From Sphingomonadales bacterium Ga0077559 (GTDB lineage Bacteria > Pseudomonadota > Alphaproteobacteria > Sphingomonadales > Sphingomonadaceae), in NCBI GenBank assembly GCA_001464315.1, contig LNFK01000017.1, positions 1 to 43,354 on the forward strand: DNA of 43,354 nt, read 5' to 3'. The notes under the pieces are model-generated. The model did not search any database, was not told where the DNA came from, and was given only the letters and a program-made list of their open reading frames with translations. The position numbers and the translations under genes were made by a program. Shown here in pieces: positions 15,461 through 23,900 of this stretch; position 1 is the first letter of the stretch, and each line of letters opens with the position of its first letter.

Positions 15461-16541
15461 AGAGGTGGCTCTGCCCCAGTTGCTCGATTCCCTGCCAGAG
15501 TGGCGTTGGTTGGTCGTGAAATAGGTCGTGCATAATTTGACGTCCGACCGCTAGTCCAAGTAATGTGGGAACTGCATTTCCGACCTGTCGAATAGGATGC
15601 CTGCCAGAACCAGAAAACCACCACCAATCGGGAAAGCATTGCATTCTTGAACTTTCCCGTGGTGTGACTTCCCGAGGTTCAAAGGGATGAACGTGGCCTT
15701 TTCCGCCTCCAGCGTCACTTCCGACAATAATTGCGTACGACGGGCGTTTTGGGTCTAGCCGATTGATCCGAGTCTTTTGATCTCGTTCACCAAAACTCAT
15801 TGTATTGTATCGGTCGATAATTCGTTGACTGTGCTTTCGGCCGGTGTGGTTGTGGTAACCATCTGACCCCATGGCTGGCAGCCCAGCGAGACCATTCTTA
15901 ACCGTCCGCCAGGGCAAAAGTCCATCTTCAGCTGCGGGGGACGAACATATTGGGTTGATATTTTCAACTGAATATCCATCCCGAGAGCCGATAATAAAAA
16001 CCCTGTCACGGAATTGGGGGACACCGTAGTCAGCAGCGTTACACCTATGAACAGATAGCTTATACGTTAAGCCGGTATCGGGCCTTGCCAACTGAGCCTT
16101 AATTTCATTAAAAATTGCTCCACCTTCAATGGTCATCAGGCCATATACGTTTTCGAAAACAAACGATCGAGGTCGCAATTCGGTGAGCAGCCTGAGATAG
16201 TGGTCGACCATCCGACCACGTGGATCATTTCGACCTTGTCTCTTTCCAAAAACGCTAAAAGCCTGACACGGTGGGCCACCTGCTAAAAGATCCAGTTCCC
16301 CAGTTTTTAAACCAGTCACACTGAATATTTCTTCGGCTTTTAGGTCTGCAATGTCACGTTGAACAATCGAAGCGTTCTTGAAGAAAGGTAGTTTTCTCTC
16401 CGCCGCTCTGAGCTTGTTTGCTTGCAACGACATGCAGCTGTGAGCATCGATGTCTGATGCAAACAATGTGTCAAATCCAGCCGATTCAAGGCCCAAGTCC
16501 AGTCCACCGCCCCCGCTAAATAATGAGACTACGGTACGCAA
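15384..16541 (-). CDS. DNA (cytosine-5)-methyltransferase
   Basis: A 385-residue modification enzyme using S-adenosylmethionine to methylate C5 of cytosine. All main motifs are in order: I FSGGGGLDLG (8-17, AdoMet), IV GGPPCQAFS with catalytic Cys92, VI FENVYG, VIII QFRDRVF, and X GNAVP near the C-terminus; the target-recognition region lies between VIII and IX. It probably protects the host and element against the overlapping convergent nuclease. It starts at ATG 16541, inside the 3' end of a small upstream frame, downstream of the XRE regulator. The last about 30 residues are encoded antisense to the nuclease 3' end. Confidence 0.95.
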   Translation of the reverse strand: MRTVVSLFSGGGGLDLGLESAGFDTLFASDIDAHSCMSLQANKLRAAERKLPFFKNASIVQRDIADLKAEEIFSVTGLKTGELDLLAGGPPCQAFSVFGKRQGRNDPRGRMVDHYLRLLTELRPRSFVFENVYGLMTIEGGAIFNEIKAQLARPDTGLTYKLSVHRCNAADYGVPQFRDRVFIIGSRDGYSVENINPICSSPAAEDGLLPWRTVKNGLAGLPAMGSDGYHNHTGRKHSQRIIDRYNTMSFGERDQKTRINRLDPKRPSYAIIVGSDAGGGKGHVHPFEPREVTPRESSRMQCFPDWWWFSGSGRHPIRQVGNAVPTLLGLAVGRQIMHDLFHDQPTPLWQGIEQLGQSHLFTRNEAALLENLDPVYRQADLRLAI

Positions 16542-16713
16542 AATCGTTCTCCCATCGGCGGCCTCTATGCAACTTACATAGAACCTCTGTTCCGCTTATG
16601 TCCACGCATTTTTTGGTCTGCTGACATAAAAACAGCTCATAACCGTTGGCTGATTCGCTTGTTAGAAGGTAGAGTTTGAAGTCGTAACGAGGGTGAATTG
16701 CATCCCGTGTCAA
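16516..16713 (-). CDS. Small hypothetical protein between regulator and methyltransferase
   Basis: A 65-residue frame with a TTG start overlapping the stop of the XRE gene (TTGA) and a 3' end overlapping the methyltransferase start by 26 bases. It contains a short hydrophobic-basic region (RYDFKLYLLTSE) and two cysteines (LFLCQQTKKC), without a known motif. Overlaps at both ends support coupled translation in a regulator-ORF-methyltransferase operon, but the gene may be chance. It could alternatively be a leader. Confidence 0.35.
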   Translation of the reverse strand: MTRDAIHPRYDFKLYLLTSESANGYELFLCQQTKKCVDISGTEVLCKLHRGRRWENDFAYRSLII

Positions 16714-16967
16714 ACGGCGAACGACACCGGTAATTGCCTCAGTATATCACTGAAAACGTCGTCCGGATTTAACCCCATTGCTCGAATCACAGCAACAAAC
16801 TCAATAATGTCGACCCGACGCTGACCGCGTTCGATATTGCTGATGTAGCTTTGATCCTTGCCGAGCAGAGCAGCTAACTCAGCCTGCTTCATGCCAGATT
16901 GCTTCCGAGCAGCAGTCAGCTGTTCGACCAATACTTGATGTGCATCTGAGAAAGTTGACTTCGACAT
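16710..16967 (-). CDS. XRE-family transcriptional regulator (candidate R-M control protein)
   Basis: An 85-residue protein made of one Cro/CI-type helix-turn-helix: KQSGMKQAELAALLGKDQSY followed by ISNIERGQRRVDI, about residues 22-57. Size and position (first gene of the operon leading to a methyltransferase) match the C proteins that time expression of restriction-modification genes. It lies across a 90-bp divergent promoter region from the lipoprotein gene, where a 7-bp palindrome is a likely operator. Its ATG has only a weak ribosome site, a feature that is not unusual for leaderless C genes. Confidence 0.85.
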   Translation of the reverse strand: MSKSTFSDAHQVLVEQLTAARKQSGMKQAELAALLGKDQSYISNIERGQRRVDIIEFVAVIRAMGLNPDDVFSDILRQLPVSFAV

Positions 16968-17014
16968 CTCGGCTCGAAAAGTTTCGGGACCTGTTGCCTA
17001 CATGCAGAAATCGG

Positions 17015-17033
17015 ATATGCAGTTTTTGCATAT
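17015..17033. promoter_or_regulatory. Candidate XRE operator in the divergent promoter region
   Basis: ATATGCA-GTTTT-TGCATAT is a perfect 7-bp inverted repeat with a 5-base spacer, midway between the XRE gene (starts 16967, leftward) and the lipoprotein (starts 17058, rightward). A partial extra copy of the half-site (ATGCAG) occurs 14 bp to the left, near 17002. Binding by the adjacent XRE protein is inferred. Confidence 0.55.
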
Positions 17034-17057
17034 TTTAAGTAACTTGAGAGGCTTTGT

Positions 17058-17555
17058 ATGAAGATGTCAGATTTCGCTGTTGCCGTTTTGCTGCTGTGTA
17101 CAGCGTGTGGTTCGGCTCCGGCTGCACCAGAGCAAGAGATTCCGGGGGATGTGAAAGCACATTCACAGGTTAATACTGCTAGAGCCGATAAGGTATATTC
17201 GGTGGTGAAAGCTGGGAACAACTCAGAAGAAATCACTGAAAAATACATTGGCGCTGATGACGTTGTTAGGACGGCGGACGAACGTTATGTCGAGTATCTC
17301 GAAGAACCCAAGGGCCGCAAAGCAAGGTGTTTGTTTGATGGAGAACCTGAAACTTGTGCCTTTGTCCCTGCTCCTGACGGCAGTTTCAAGATCATGACCG
17401 TCAGTGGCGGTGGGTACGATTTTAAAAAGGTCGGGGCCGGAATTGTGGATGTGACATTTTACGGAGCCAAACCGAATCCACTCGGAAATTTTACATGGAA
17501 TAATGAAGACAAAGCCTGCTGGGACGGTGCTGATCAACAGATATGCATCTACTGA
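17058..17555 (+). CDS. Putative lipoprotein
   Basis: A 165-residue protein with a signal peptide ending in a lipobox: a short basic N-terminus, the hydrophobic segment FAVAVLLLCTAC (about 6-17), and the likely lipidated cysteine at residue 17. After cleavage the mature protein is soluble, beta-rich, with two more cysteine pairs (CLFDGEPETC; CWDGADQQIC), which may form disulfides in the periplasm. No family is recognised. On a mobile element it might act in surface exclusion or cell-envelope changes, but nothing in the sequence shows this. The start has GAGAGG seven bases upstream. Confidence 0.75.
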   Translation: MKMSDFAVAVLLLCTACGSAPAAPEQEIPGDVKAHSQVNTARADKVYSVVKAGNNSEEITEKYIGADDVVRTADERYVEYLEEPKGRKARCLFDGEPETCAFVPAPDGSFKIMTVSGGGYDFKKVGAGIVDVTFYGAKPNPLGNFTWNNEDKACWDGADQQICIY

Positions 17556-17610
17556 CAGTAAGTTCGATTATCTTGTAAGTCTCTCAATATTAGCTGTTTG
17601 AAGATTGATA

Positions 17611-17633
17611 GGCTCCCCAATGCAAAGGGAGCC
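17611..17633. terminator. Hairpin between convergent genes
   Basis: GGCTCCC (17611-17617) and GGGAGCC (17627-17633) form a 7-bp GC-rich stem with a 9-base loop, between the lipoprotein stop (17555) and the stop of the leftward gene at 17651. There is no clear U tract on either strand. Confidence 0.55.
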
Positions 17634-17650
17634 CATCGTTGTTAAGACTT

Positions 17651-18094
17651 TCACTTGCTGAAACGACCTTTGAAGGTCGAAACAGCACCATTGATGAGAT
17701 CATCCAGCTCACCAGACCGAACGGCGTCACTGACGGTTTGAAACGTCTTTACAAGGTCGTCACGGCTCTTAATCCGAATGGCAGTTTTGCCTTTCTGAAG
17801 TTCGAGCGTTTGGTTGCCATATTTGATCCAAACGAGGACTGAGCCATCTTTGTCCTGTATCCACCAAGGCCGGACACGAGTACGAACAGGGATTTCTGAA
17901 ACCTCATCATTTTCAAGGTCACGGACGCGGCGAAATTTGACACGCTGGAATGATTGACCTGAACCTTGTGCTTCAGCCAAAGCGATCTGGTCAGCAATTC
18001 GATCCAGCAGCTTCTGACGCATCGATACGATCCCACGGACCCTTAGTGATGCTGTGTCTGACTGAACGATATTCAAAGATGATAATACTGTCAT
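17651..18094 (-). CDS. DUF6641-like hypothetical protein
   Basis: A 147-residue protein with the pattern I associate with DUF6641 proteins found on phages and integrative elements: start MTVLSSLNIV, then RQKLLDRIADQIALAEAQ, a conserved basic-aromatic block (RVRPWWIQDKDG), VWIKYGNQTLELQKGKTAI and a helical end (SGELDDLINGAV). No function is known for the family. The start at 18094 has a good ribosome site (AGGAG). It is the last gene before attR and reads away from it. The family name is from memory and was not checked. Confidence 0.7.
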   Translation of the reverse strand: MTVLSSLNIVQSDTASLRVRGIVSMRQKLLDRIADQIALAEAQGSGQSFQRVKFRRVRDLENDEVSEIPVRTRVRPWWIQDKDGSVLVWIKYGNQTLELQKGKTAIRIKSRDDLVKTFQTVSDAVRSGELDDLINGAVSTFKGRFSK

Positions 18095-18306
18095 GGTTGT
18101 TCTCCTGATTGTGGAGCCCAGACCGTCCAGTGGCTTGGATATTGAGACAACGCTTGAAGGACCGACCCAGTTGTGAAGTCATTTCGTCCAATTTTGCTTC
18201 GCCAAATCAATATATTAGACCAGTTTCATTGTGATCAGTTTGATTGTCAAAGACGAGTAAAACGTCTAAATTTAACACGAAAATCAGTGAGTTAAAACCA
18301 GTCCGA

Positions 18307-18355
18307 GCATTCGTAATGCGGGGGTCGTAGGTTCGAATCCTATAGGCGGCACCAT
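18307..18355 (+). repeat. attR: second copy of the 49-bp tRNA-Thr repeat
   Basis: Identical to 7159-7207. Only the 3' part of the tRNA is present: the sequence to the left (GTTAAAACCAGTCCGA) has no acceptor or D arm, so this is an attachment site and not a second tRNA gene. It marks the right end of the element. Confidence 0.95.
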
Positions 18356-18466
18356 ACCATCCAGCAGCAATTATGAGCGTTTCCTTGCGAAAGTGCACAA
18401 ATGTCAGGGCCTGCCGATTTCCTATTTTATGCACGATTCAGAGCCCACCGGCGGTGATAAGACTGA

Positions 18467-18793
18467 GTTGTGTGGGTATGTAGTGGGGCGATTTCTAGGT
18501 TTGCACGTCATCCACAACGCAACATCTACGGCTGCGACATTGACTCGGTTGCGTTTCAGTTCCTAGCCAGCGTTTTTGGCTCGCCAATTGACCTTGATCG
18601 TTATGTTCGAGGCGATTTCTTGGAGCTTGAGCCACCAACGAACTGGCCTGAAAAATTCAACGCCGTTTTAGCGAATCCGCCCTACATTCCCTACCAGCTG
18701 ATTCCGGACGAGCAGCGCATGCAGCTGTCGAATAACCCTGCTCGAAATGATGGGCGGAAATCAAACGACCCTTTGGTTCCGGCATGCAGATAG
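18467..18793 (+). pseudogene. Fragment of an N6-adenine-type DNA methyltransferase
   Basis: The frame 18467-18793 encodes the centre of an amino-methyltransferase: a degraded motif I (CSGAISRFA), the motif II acidic strand (IYGCDIDSVAF), and the catalytic motif IV NPPY in VLANPPYIPYQL. A stop (TGA at 18464-18466) precedes it and the frame ends soon after motif IV, so both the start and the target-recognition part are missing. It probably belongs to an older mobile element at this tRNA site, or to a decayed part of the present one. Not expected to be functional. Confidence 0.7.
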
Positions 18794-18931
18794 AATATGG
18801 GTCAATCTTCAGCCATGCATTGGCAGAACGAAAAGTGACGTTAAATGAAATGCCAAGTTAGGGGCTGACCAGTAATGATCAATCAGATTAGGTTAGCCTG
18901 CTAATTGTCTTCTGCTGGAGCATTATCATGA

Positions 18932-19224
18932 TCCACCACTTTCCGTTCGGCCCATTGCCAGTCTTACAGCGCGGTCAGAACGCTCGGCCAGTTGGATGTG
19001 CGGCCCGAAGGCGACGGGATTGTCATCGAGACCCATGCACGCAGTTACCTGCATCATCAGGTCCGATCCATGATAGGGTCCCTGGCACTGGTCGGCATGG
19101 ACCGATGGACAGAATCGCAAATCGGACAAGTCCTTGCGGCCGTAGACCGGCAGGAATTGGGTTTGAACGCAACGCCCCACGGCTCTACATTGGGGTGGCC
19201 GACTACCCAGAAGAACAAGAATAA
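18932..19224 (+). pseudogene. truA: truA remnant (tRNA pseudouridine synthase A, C-terminal part)
   Basis: In one frame the sequence reads [10 protein letters not shown], then [11 protein letters not shown] and [15 protein letters not shown], the C-terminal half of TruA, which makes pseudouridine at positions 38-40 of tRNAs. The N-terminal half with the catalytic aspartate is absent: a stop lies just upstream of the first codon. Near 19178 one base is missing, because the family's ending ([13 protein letters not shown], stop at 19222) continues in the neighbouring frame. So there are two independent lesions. Read through without a start, the truA frame runs into the next gene, which explains an apparent long fusion there. 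Confidence 0.88.
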
Positions 19225-19240
19225 ATCAGGAGAAGAATTG

Positions 19241-20347
19241 ATGAGTACGGTTGGAAAACAGGTTTTCACGACTTTGGAATCGGATGGCACACTGACGGTT
19301 GAAGTCGCCGAAACGACCTTCCCCGAACCAAAGGGCGCGCAAGTACTGGTGCGGATGGAAGCCGCGCCGATCAATCCTTCGGATCTGGCGCTGCTGTTCA
19401 GCGCGGCCGATCTGGAAAACGCGCACTATTCGCCCGGCAAGATCGTCGCCAAAATGCCAGAACCTTTCCTCAGCGGTTCCAAGGGCCGCCACGGCCAGCG
19501 TATGCCCGTGGGCAATGAAGGTGCGGGCACCGTCGTCGTCGCAGGGGACGATCCGGCCGCGCAGGCGCTGGTCGGCCAACGGGTTGCCTGCGTTCCCGGA
19601 AACGCATTCAGCCAATATTCCATTGCGGAAGCGGGCATGTGCCTCCCGCTGGGCGATATTTCGTCTGAAGATGGCGCATCCGCCTTCGTCAATCCGATGA
19701 CTGCATTAGGCTTTGTCGAAACCGCAAAGATGGAAGGCCACAAGGCCATCCTGCATTTTGCCGCGGCATCGAACCTGGGCCAGATGCTCAACCGTATCTG
19801 TCTGGAAGACGGAATGGCGCTGGTCAATGTGGTGCGCAAGCAGGAACAGGTAGATTTGCTGAAAGGCCTCGGCGCGAAGCATATCGTGAACACGTCAGAC
19901 GATGATTTCATGGCGCAGTTGCGCAGCGCGATCGACGAAACGGGCGCTTATCTCGGCTTCGATCCTATTGGCGGCGGGACCTCTGTCGATACGGCGTTCA
20001 AGGCAATGGAACAGGTCGCGGTTGGCAAGATGAAGGAATTCAGCCGTTACGGGTCGGATCAGGCGAAGAAGATGTATATCTATGGCCGCTTGGACGTCGG
20101 CCCCACGATCCTTACGCCGTCCTATGGCTTTGGTTTCACCCTGTCGGGATGGCTGCTGTTCCCATTCCTGCAAAAGGCGGGAGTGGAAACCATGGCCCGG
20201 ATGCGGAAACGAGTGTTAGACAATCTGACCTCCACCTTCGCCAGCCATTACAAGCAGAAGGTCACGCTGGAACAGATGCTCGAAAAAGACGCAGCTATCG
20301 ATTACCGCGCCATGCGCACGGGCGAGAAATATCTCGTTACGCCCTAG
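19241..20347 (+). CDS. Zinc-type alcohol dehydrogenase-like / quinone oxidoreductase family protein
   Basis: A 368-residue medium-chain dehydrogenase/reductase. The GroES-like N-terminal domain is clear ([20 protein letters not shown], then [14 protein letters not shown]), followed by a nucleotide-binding domain that resembles the quinone oxidoreductase branch ([20 protein letters not shown]). The zinc ligands of true alcohol dehydrogenases are not evident, so it is probably an NAD(P)H-dependent reductase of a quinone or enone; the substrate is unknown. The ATG at 19241 has GGAGAAG upstream. The reading frame is open further upstream only because of the truA remnant. Confidence 0.85.
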   Translation: MSTVGKQVFTTLESDGTLTVEVAETTFPEPKGAQVLVRMEAAPINPSDLALLFSAADLENAHYSPGKIVAKMPEPFLSGSKGRHGQRMPVGNEGAGTVVVAGDDPAAQALVGQRVACVPGNAFSQYSIAEAGMCLPLGDISSEDGASAFVNPMTALGFVETAKMEGHKAILHFAAASNLGQMLNRICLEDGMALVNVVRKQEQVDLLKGLGAKHIVNTSDDDFMAQLRSAIDETGAYLGFDPIGGGTSVDTAFKAMEQVAVGKMKEFSRYGSDQAKKMYIYGRLDVGPTILTPSYGFGFTLSGWLLFPFLQKAGVETMARMRKRVLDNLTSTFASHYKQKVTLEQMLEKDAAIDYRAMRTGEKYLVTP

Positions 20348-20981
20348 ATATCCGCGTTCTCTGAATCGCTCTAACACCGGTCAAACGCTGCCTGCTGGCG
20401 AAGGGAATCAGCGATCCCGTTCGCCAGCACCCAAATGGGACCGTCGCCATCCCAACCCGCGGCGATGTACATTGAAACGTTTGCCCGGCTGGAACGACGG
20501 CTGCGGCGAATAAAAGGGCAGTAATCATCTGTCGCTCGCTATAAAATATTGGTTTGATTTATATCCAACTATGTCTGCAGTTGGCTTAATAGACCGACGC
20601 CCGTGTTTGCGACACCACAAGGCGGCAGCGCTCCGATTGCGGCAGCCTTGGTTAAGTACTAATCAAGCTGCACGCGCTAAGATGTAGCAGCCTATTTATC
20701 CAAATCGAGCGGGTCACTGGGAGGAGCGGCAATAGCAAAATCGCGTTGCAGTCCGTGCGGATCACACCAGTCCGGCCAACGTTCGTCGCGCCCAAATTTG
20801 CCTTCACCCCTCTACGGGAAGGCCGAACGAGATGGCCGAGCCACATTAAAATGATTCGCTACTCATCCTCATAGGCGTAAGAAGGTAATCTCGTTGTCCG
20901 CCCAACAATAGTGGTCGTGAAACGAGTGGATTCGGCGCATCAATAAGGGGGAATTACATTGCTCAGTACGGCGACACCCCT
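20348..20981. other. 634-bp gap without a supported gene
   Basis: No open frame here resembles a protein I know. It contains one large hairpin (20393-20429), whose complement includes a short frame (MYIAAGWDGDGPIWV, ending in TAG near 20369) that might be the tail of a broken gene. The rest, up to the kinase leader, shows no clear coding bias, tRNA or repeat. Confidence 0.4.
20393..20429. repeat. Large perfect hairpin after the oxidoreductase gene
   Basis: TGCTGGCGAA (20393-20402) and TTCGCCAGCA (20420-20429) form a 10-bp perfect stem, and the loop holds GGGA/TCCC that can extend it. It lies 46 bases after the upstream stop and has no U tract. It may stabilise or terminate the transcript. 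Confidence 0.5.
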
Positions 20982-23900
20982 GTGACATTAATTGTTGGTA
21001 TCGGTGCGTCGGCAGGCGGGCTTGAGGCGTTCAAAAGTTTTTTCACCGCCATGCCCGTAGACTCGGGAATAGCGTTTGTGCTCGTCCAGCATTTGTCGCC
21101 TGATTACAAAAGTATGTTGGCAGAATTGGTTGGCAAATCGACCAGCATGGATGTGATCGAAGCAACCAACGGCGTCGAGGTTAAACCAAATTGTGTTTTT
21201 GTCATTCCGCCGGACTCGACGATGACAATCAGCGGCGGGTGCCTGAAAATCGATCGCCCTGCGCCACCGCGTGACCGCCGCCGCCCCATCGATACGTTTT
21301 TCCAGTCGCTTGCCGAAGATCAGGGCGAAAACGCGGTCTGCATCATTCTGTCGGGTACTGGCAGCGATGGAACTATCGGTCTGACATCGGTCAAGGAACA
21401 TGGCGGCCTGACGCTTGCTCAGGCGGAATATGCTCAACATGCGATGGCGGGTATGCCCGAAAGCGCCAACGACACTGGGCTTGTGGACGATGTGCTGGCC
21501 GTTGAAGACATGCCTGACCGGATTATCTCTTATCGGCGCCATCTAGCCAACGTGGCCGAAGGAAAAGACGAAGAAGGTGTTCATAAGGACTCTGCTTCCG
21601 AAATATCCTCGATACTGCACGCGTTATACGCACGGACTGGCCACGACTTCAGCGAATATAAGGAAAAGACACTCACACGCCGTCTCCAGCGAAGGATGCA
21701 GGTGCTACAGGTTGAAACACCACAAGCCTACCGAGAGCGATTGAAGGAGCACCCCGAAGAACTGGACATGCTGCTGCGCGAGTTGCTGATCAGCGTCACG
21801 CATTTCTTCCGCGATCCGGCCTCATTCGATGTTCTCAACGAAACGGTGCTGAGGCCTTTGATGGCATCGAAAAACGGCGGTGAAGAAATGCGCGTCTGGG
21901 TGCCGGGCTGCGCAACGGGCGAGGAAGTCTATACGATAGCTATCCTCCTACGCGAGGCAATGGACACCAGCCGGCCGCGCCCGAAGGTGCAGATATTCGG
22001 AACCGATCTTGACGAGCGCGCGATTACGGTGGCTCGCATTGGCCGATACCGTCAGCCAATCGCTGGCATTTCTGGCGCACGCCTCGAACGCTGGTTTTCG
22101 ATTGAAGGAGACGATTATTGCATTGCCCCTGAAATACGAGAGATGTGCGTGTTTTCTGCGCATAGCGTAATCAAGCATCCGCCATTTTCCAAGGTCGACC
22201 TGATTTCCTGCCGCAACCTGCTGATCTATCTGGATCCGCCGATGCAGGACCGGCTGATGCGAACGTTCCATTATGCGCTCAAACCGGGAGGCAAGTTATT
22301 TCTCGGTTCGTCGGAATCGGTGACGCGGTCCACCAAGTTGTTCAGTACATGCGACAAGAAGCACCGGATATTCGAGCGCCGTGATGTTATGACGCCGTCA
22401 CTGCCACCCTTTTTGACGGGCCACAGGATATTGGAACGCGCCGCGCCTGACATCCCTGTCGCGCCGAGCGACGATCAAATCGACAAGCAAATCCGGCAGA
22501 TCATGGAAAAGCATATGCCGCCGCATCTATTGCTTGATCGCGCCAACAAGATAGTGCGTTTCTCGGGCGGCGCCGCCGGCCTTTATCTTGAACCATCGCC
22601 GGGTCCTGCAAGCTTCGCGCTATTCGATATCTTGCGGAAGGCTTTGAGGCCCGCCGCGCGCGACGTGCTTCAGAAAGTACGCAGTGGCAAGGAACCCGTC
22701 CGGCGGGACGCTGTCCCCATACGTATCGACGGCAAACCCCGTCTCATCAGCATGATCTGCGAGCGGCTCAGCGATAGCGGAACCGAATCCGATTATGTCG
22801 TCCTTGCGCTGCACGATGGCGGCCCGGGCTTGATGAGAGCCAAAACCGGCGATGTCAGCGGGAAATCAGTTGAGGCGCTGCATACGCTTGAGCAGGAACT
22901 CCGCACGACGCGGACTCAGCTTCAATCTACAATCGACGAGCTTGAAACCGCCAATGAGGAAATGAAATCTTCGAACGAAGAATATCAGTCCGTTAACGAG
23001 GAGCTGCAATCGTCGAACGAAGAGCTCGAAACTGCAAAGGAAGAGATGCAGTCGATTAACGAGGAACTGCAGACGATCAACACTGAGATTGCGAGCAAGA
23101 ACGAACAGCTAATCCAGCTAAACAGCGACCTGTCGAACCTGCTCGAAAGCACCGAAATTGCTACCTTATTTTTAGACGATAGCCTGCGCGTCCGCCGCTT
23201 CACACGCGGCGTCAACGAGGTATTCCATCTGCGCGATGCCGATATCGGCCGCCCGATTACCGAGATTGTCAGCATGCTCGATTACCGCGAGCTGCAGCGT
23301 GACGTGAACACGGTGCTTCGGAAGCTGACGCCAATCGAACGCGAGGTGACGCTAGAAGGTGCCGAAACCACCTTCATTCTTGGCATCCGCCCGTATCGGT
23401 CGATTTCCAACGTAATCGACGGAGTCGTCCTGACATTTGTCGACATCACCGAACGTCAAGCGGCAGCACAGGCGTTGCGGGCGACCGAAGCAAAATACCG
23501 GATGCTGTTCGACTTCATCGATGAAGGCTTTTGCATCCTGGAGAAAATCGCGACACATGCAGGCGCACCGAGCGATTATCGGTACCTGACCGCCAATCGC
23601 GGGTTCGAACAGCAAAGCGGTATCAGTAATCCCACTGGCAAGACTATCCGTGAAATCGTACCAAGCGAAGCGCAAGAATGGTGCGAAATCTATGACAAGG
23701 TCTGGGAAACCGGTGAGCCCGTTCGTTTCGAAAAAGAACTGATAGCCGAAGACCGTTTTCTGGAGGCCTATGCTTTCCGGTTTGACGAAGACTCCGGTCT
23801 GAGGCTCGGGGTTATTTTTCTGGATATCAGCGATCGCAAGCGTCATGCCGAACAGCAGGAACTGCTGTTACAGGAAATGGATCACCGCATCAAAAACCTA

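Larger units (their letters stand above)
7159..18355. mobile_element. Pipolin-like integrated element (family-B DNA polymerase, two recombinases, R-M module) in tRNA-Thr
   Basis: The span is bounded by a perfect 49-bp direct repeat of tRNA-Thr and is about 11.15 kb per unit. It carries, in order: a family-B DNA polymerase, a short coupled ORF, a HARE-HTH-like protein, a small cysteine protein, an unknown, a serine recombinase, a tyrosine integrase, a putative restriction enzyme, a C5 methyltransferase, an XRE regulator, a lipoprotein and a DUF6641-like protein. The left half is visibly richer in A+T than the flanks. A PolB with exonuclease plus a tyrosine integrase and tRNA att sites, without Cas1, terminal protein or capsid genes, is the definition of a pipolin. 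Membership is inferred from motifs and layout and was not tested by phylogeny. Confidence 0.88.

Noticed and set aside
7208-18306. Casposon or prophage identity for the element
   Set aside because: No Cas1-type integrase, terminal inverted repeats, capsid, portal, terminase or terminal-protein gene is visible.
18307-18355. Second tRNA-Thr gene
   Set aside because: Only the 3' part is present; the acceptor and D arms are absent to the left. It is an att site.
18207-18434. A minus-strand frame crossing attR
   Set aside because: It reads through the tRNA-derived repeat on the wrong strand, a common artefact of tRNA complements (YRIRTYDPRITN).
18992-20347. A single long TruA-oxidoreductase fusion protein
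   Set aside because: The upstream half is a truA remnant without a start, and a good ribosome site and ATG at 19241 begin the oxidoreductase; the joint frame is a by-product of the missing base in truA.
20652-20846. A 64-residue minus-strand frame in the gap before the kinase
   Set aside because: No ribosome site, no recognisable composition and no neighbour context.
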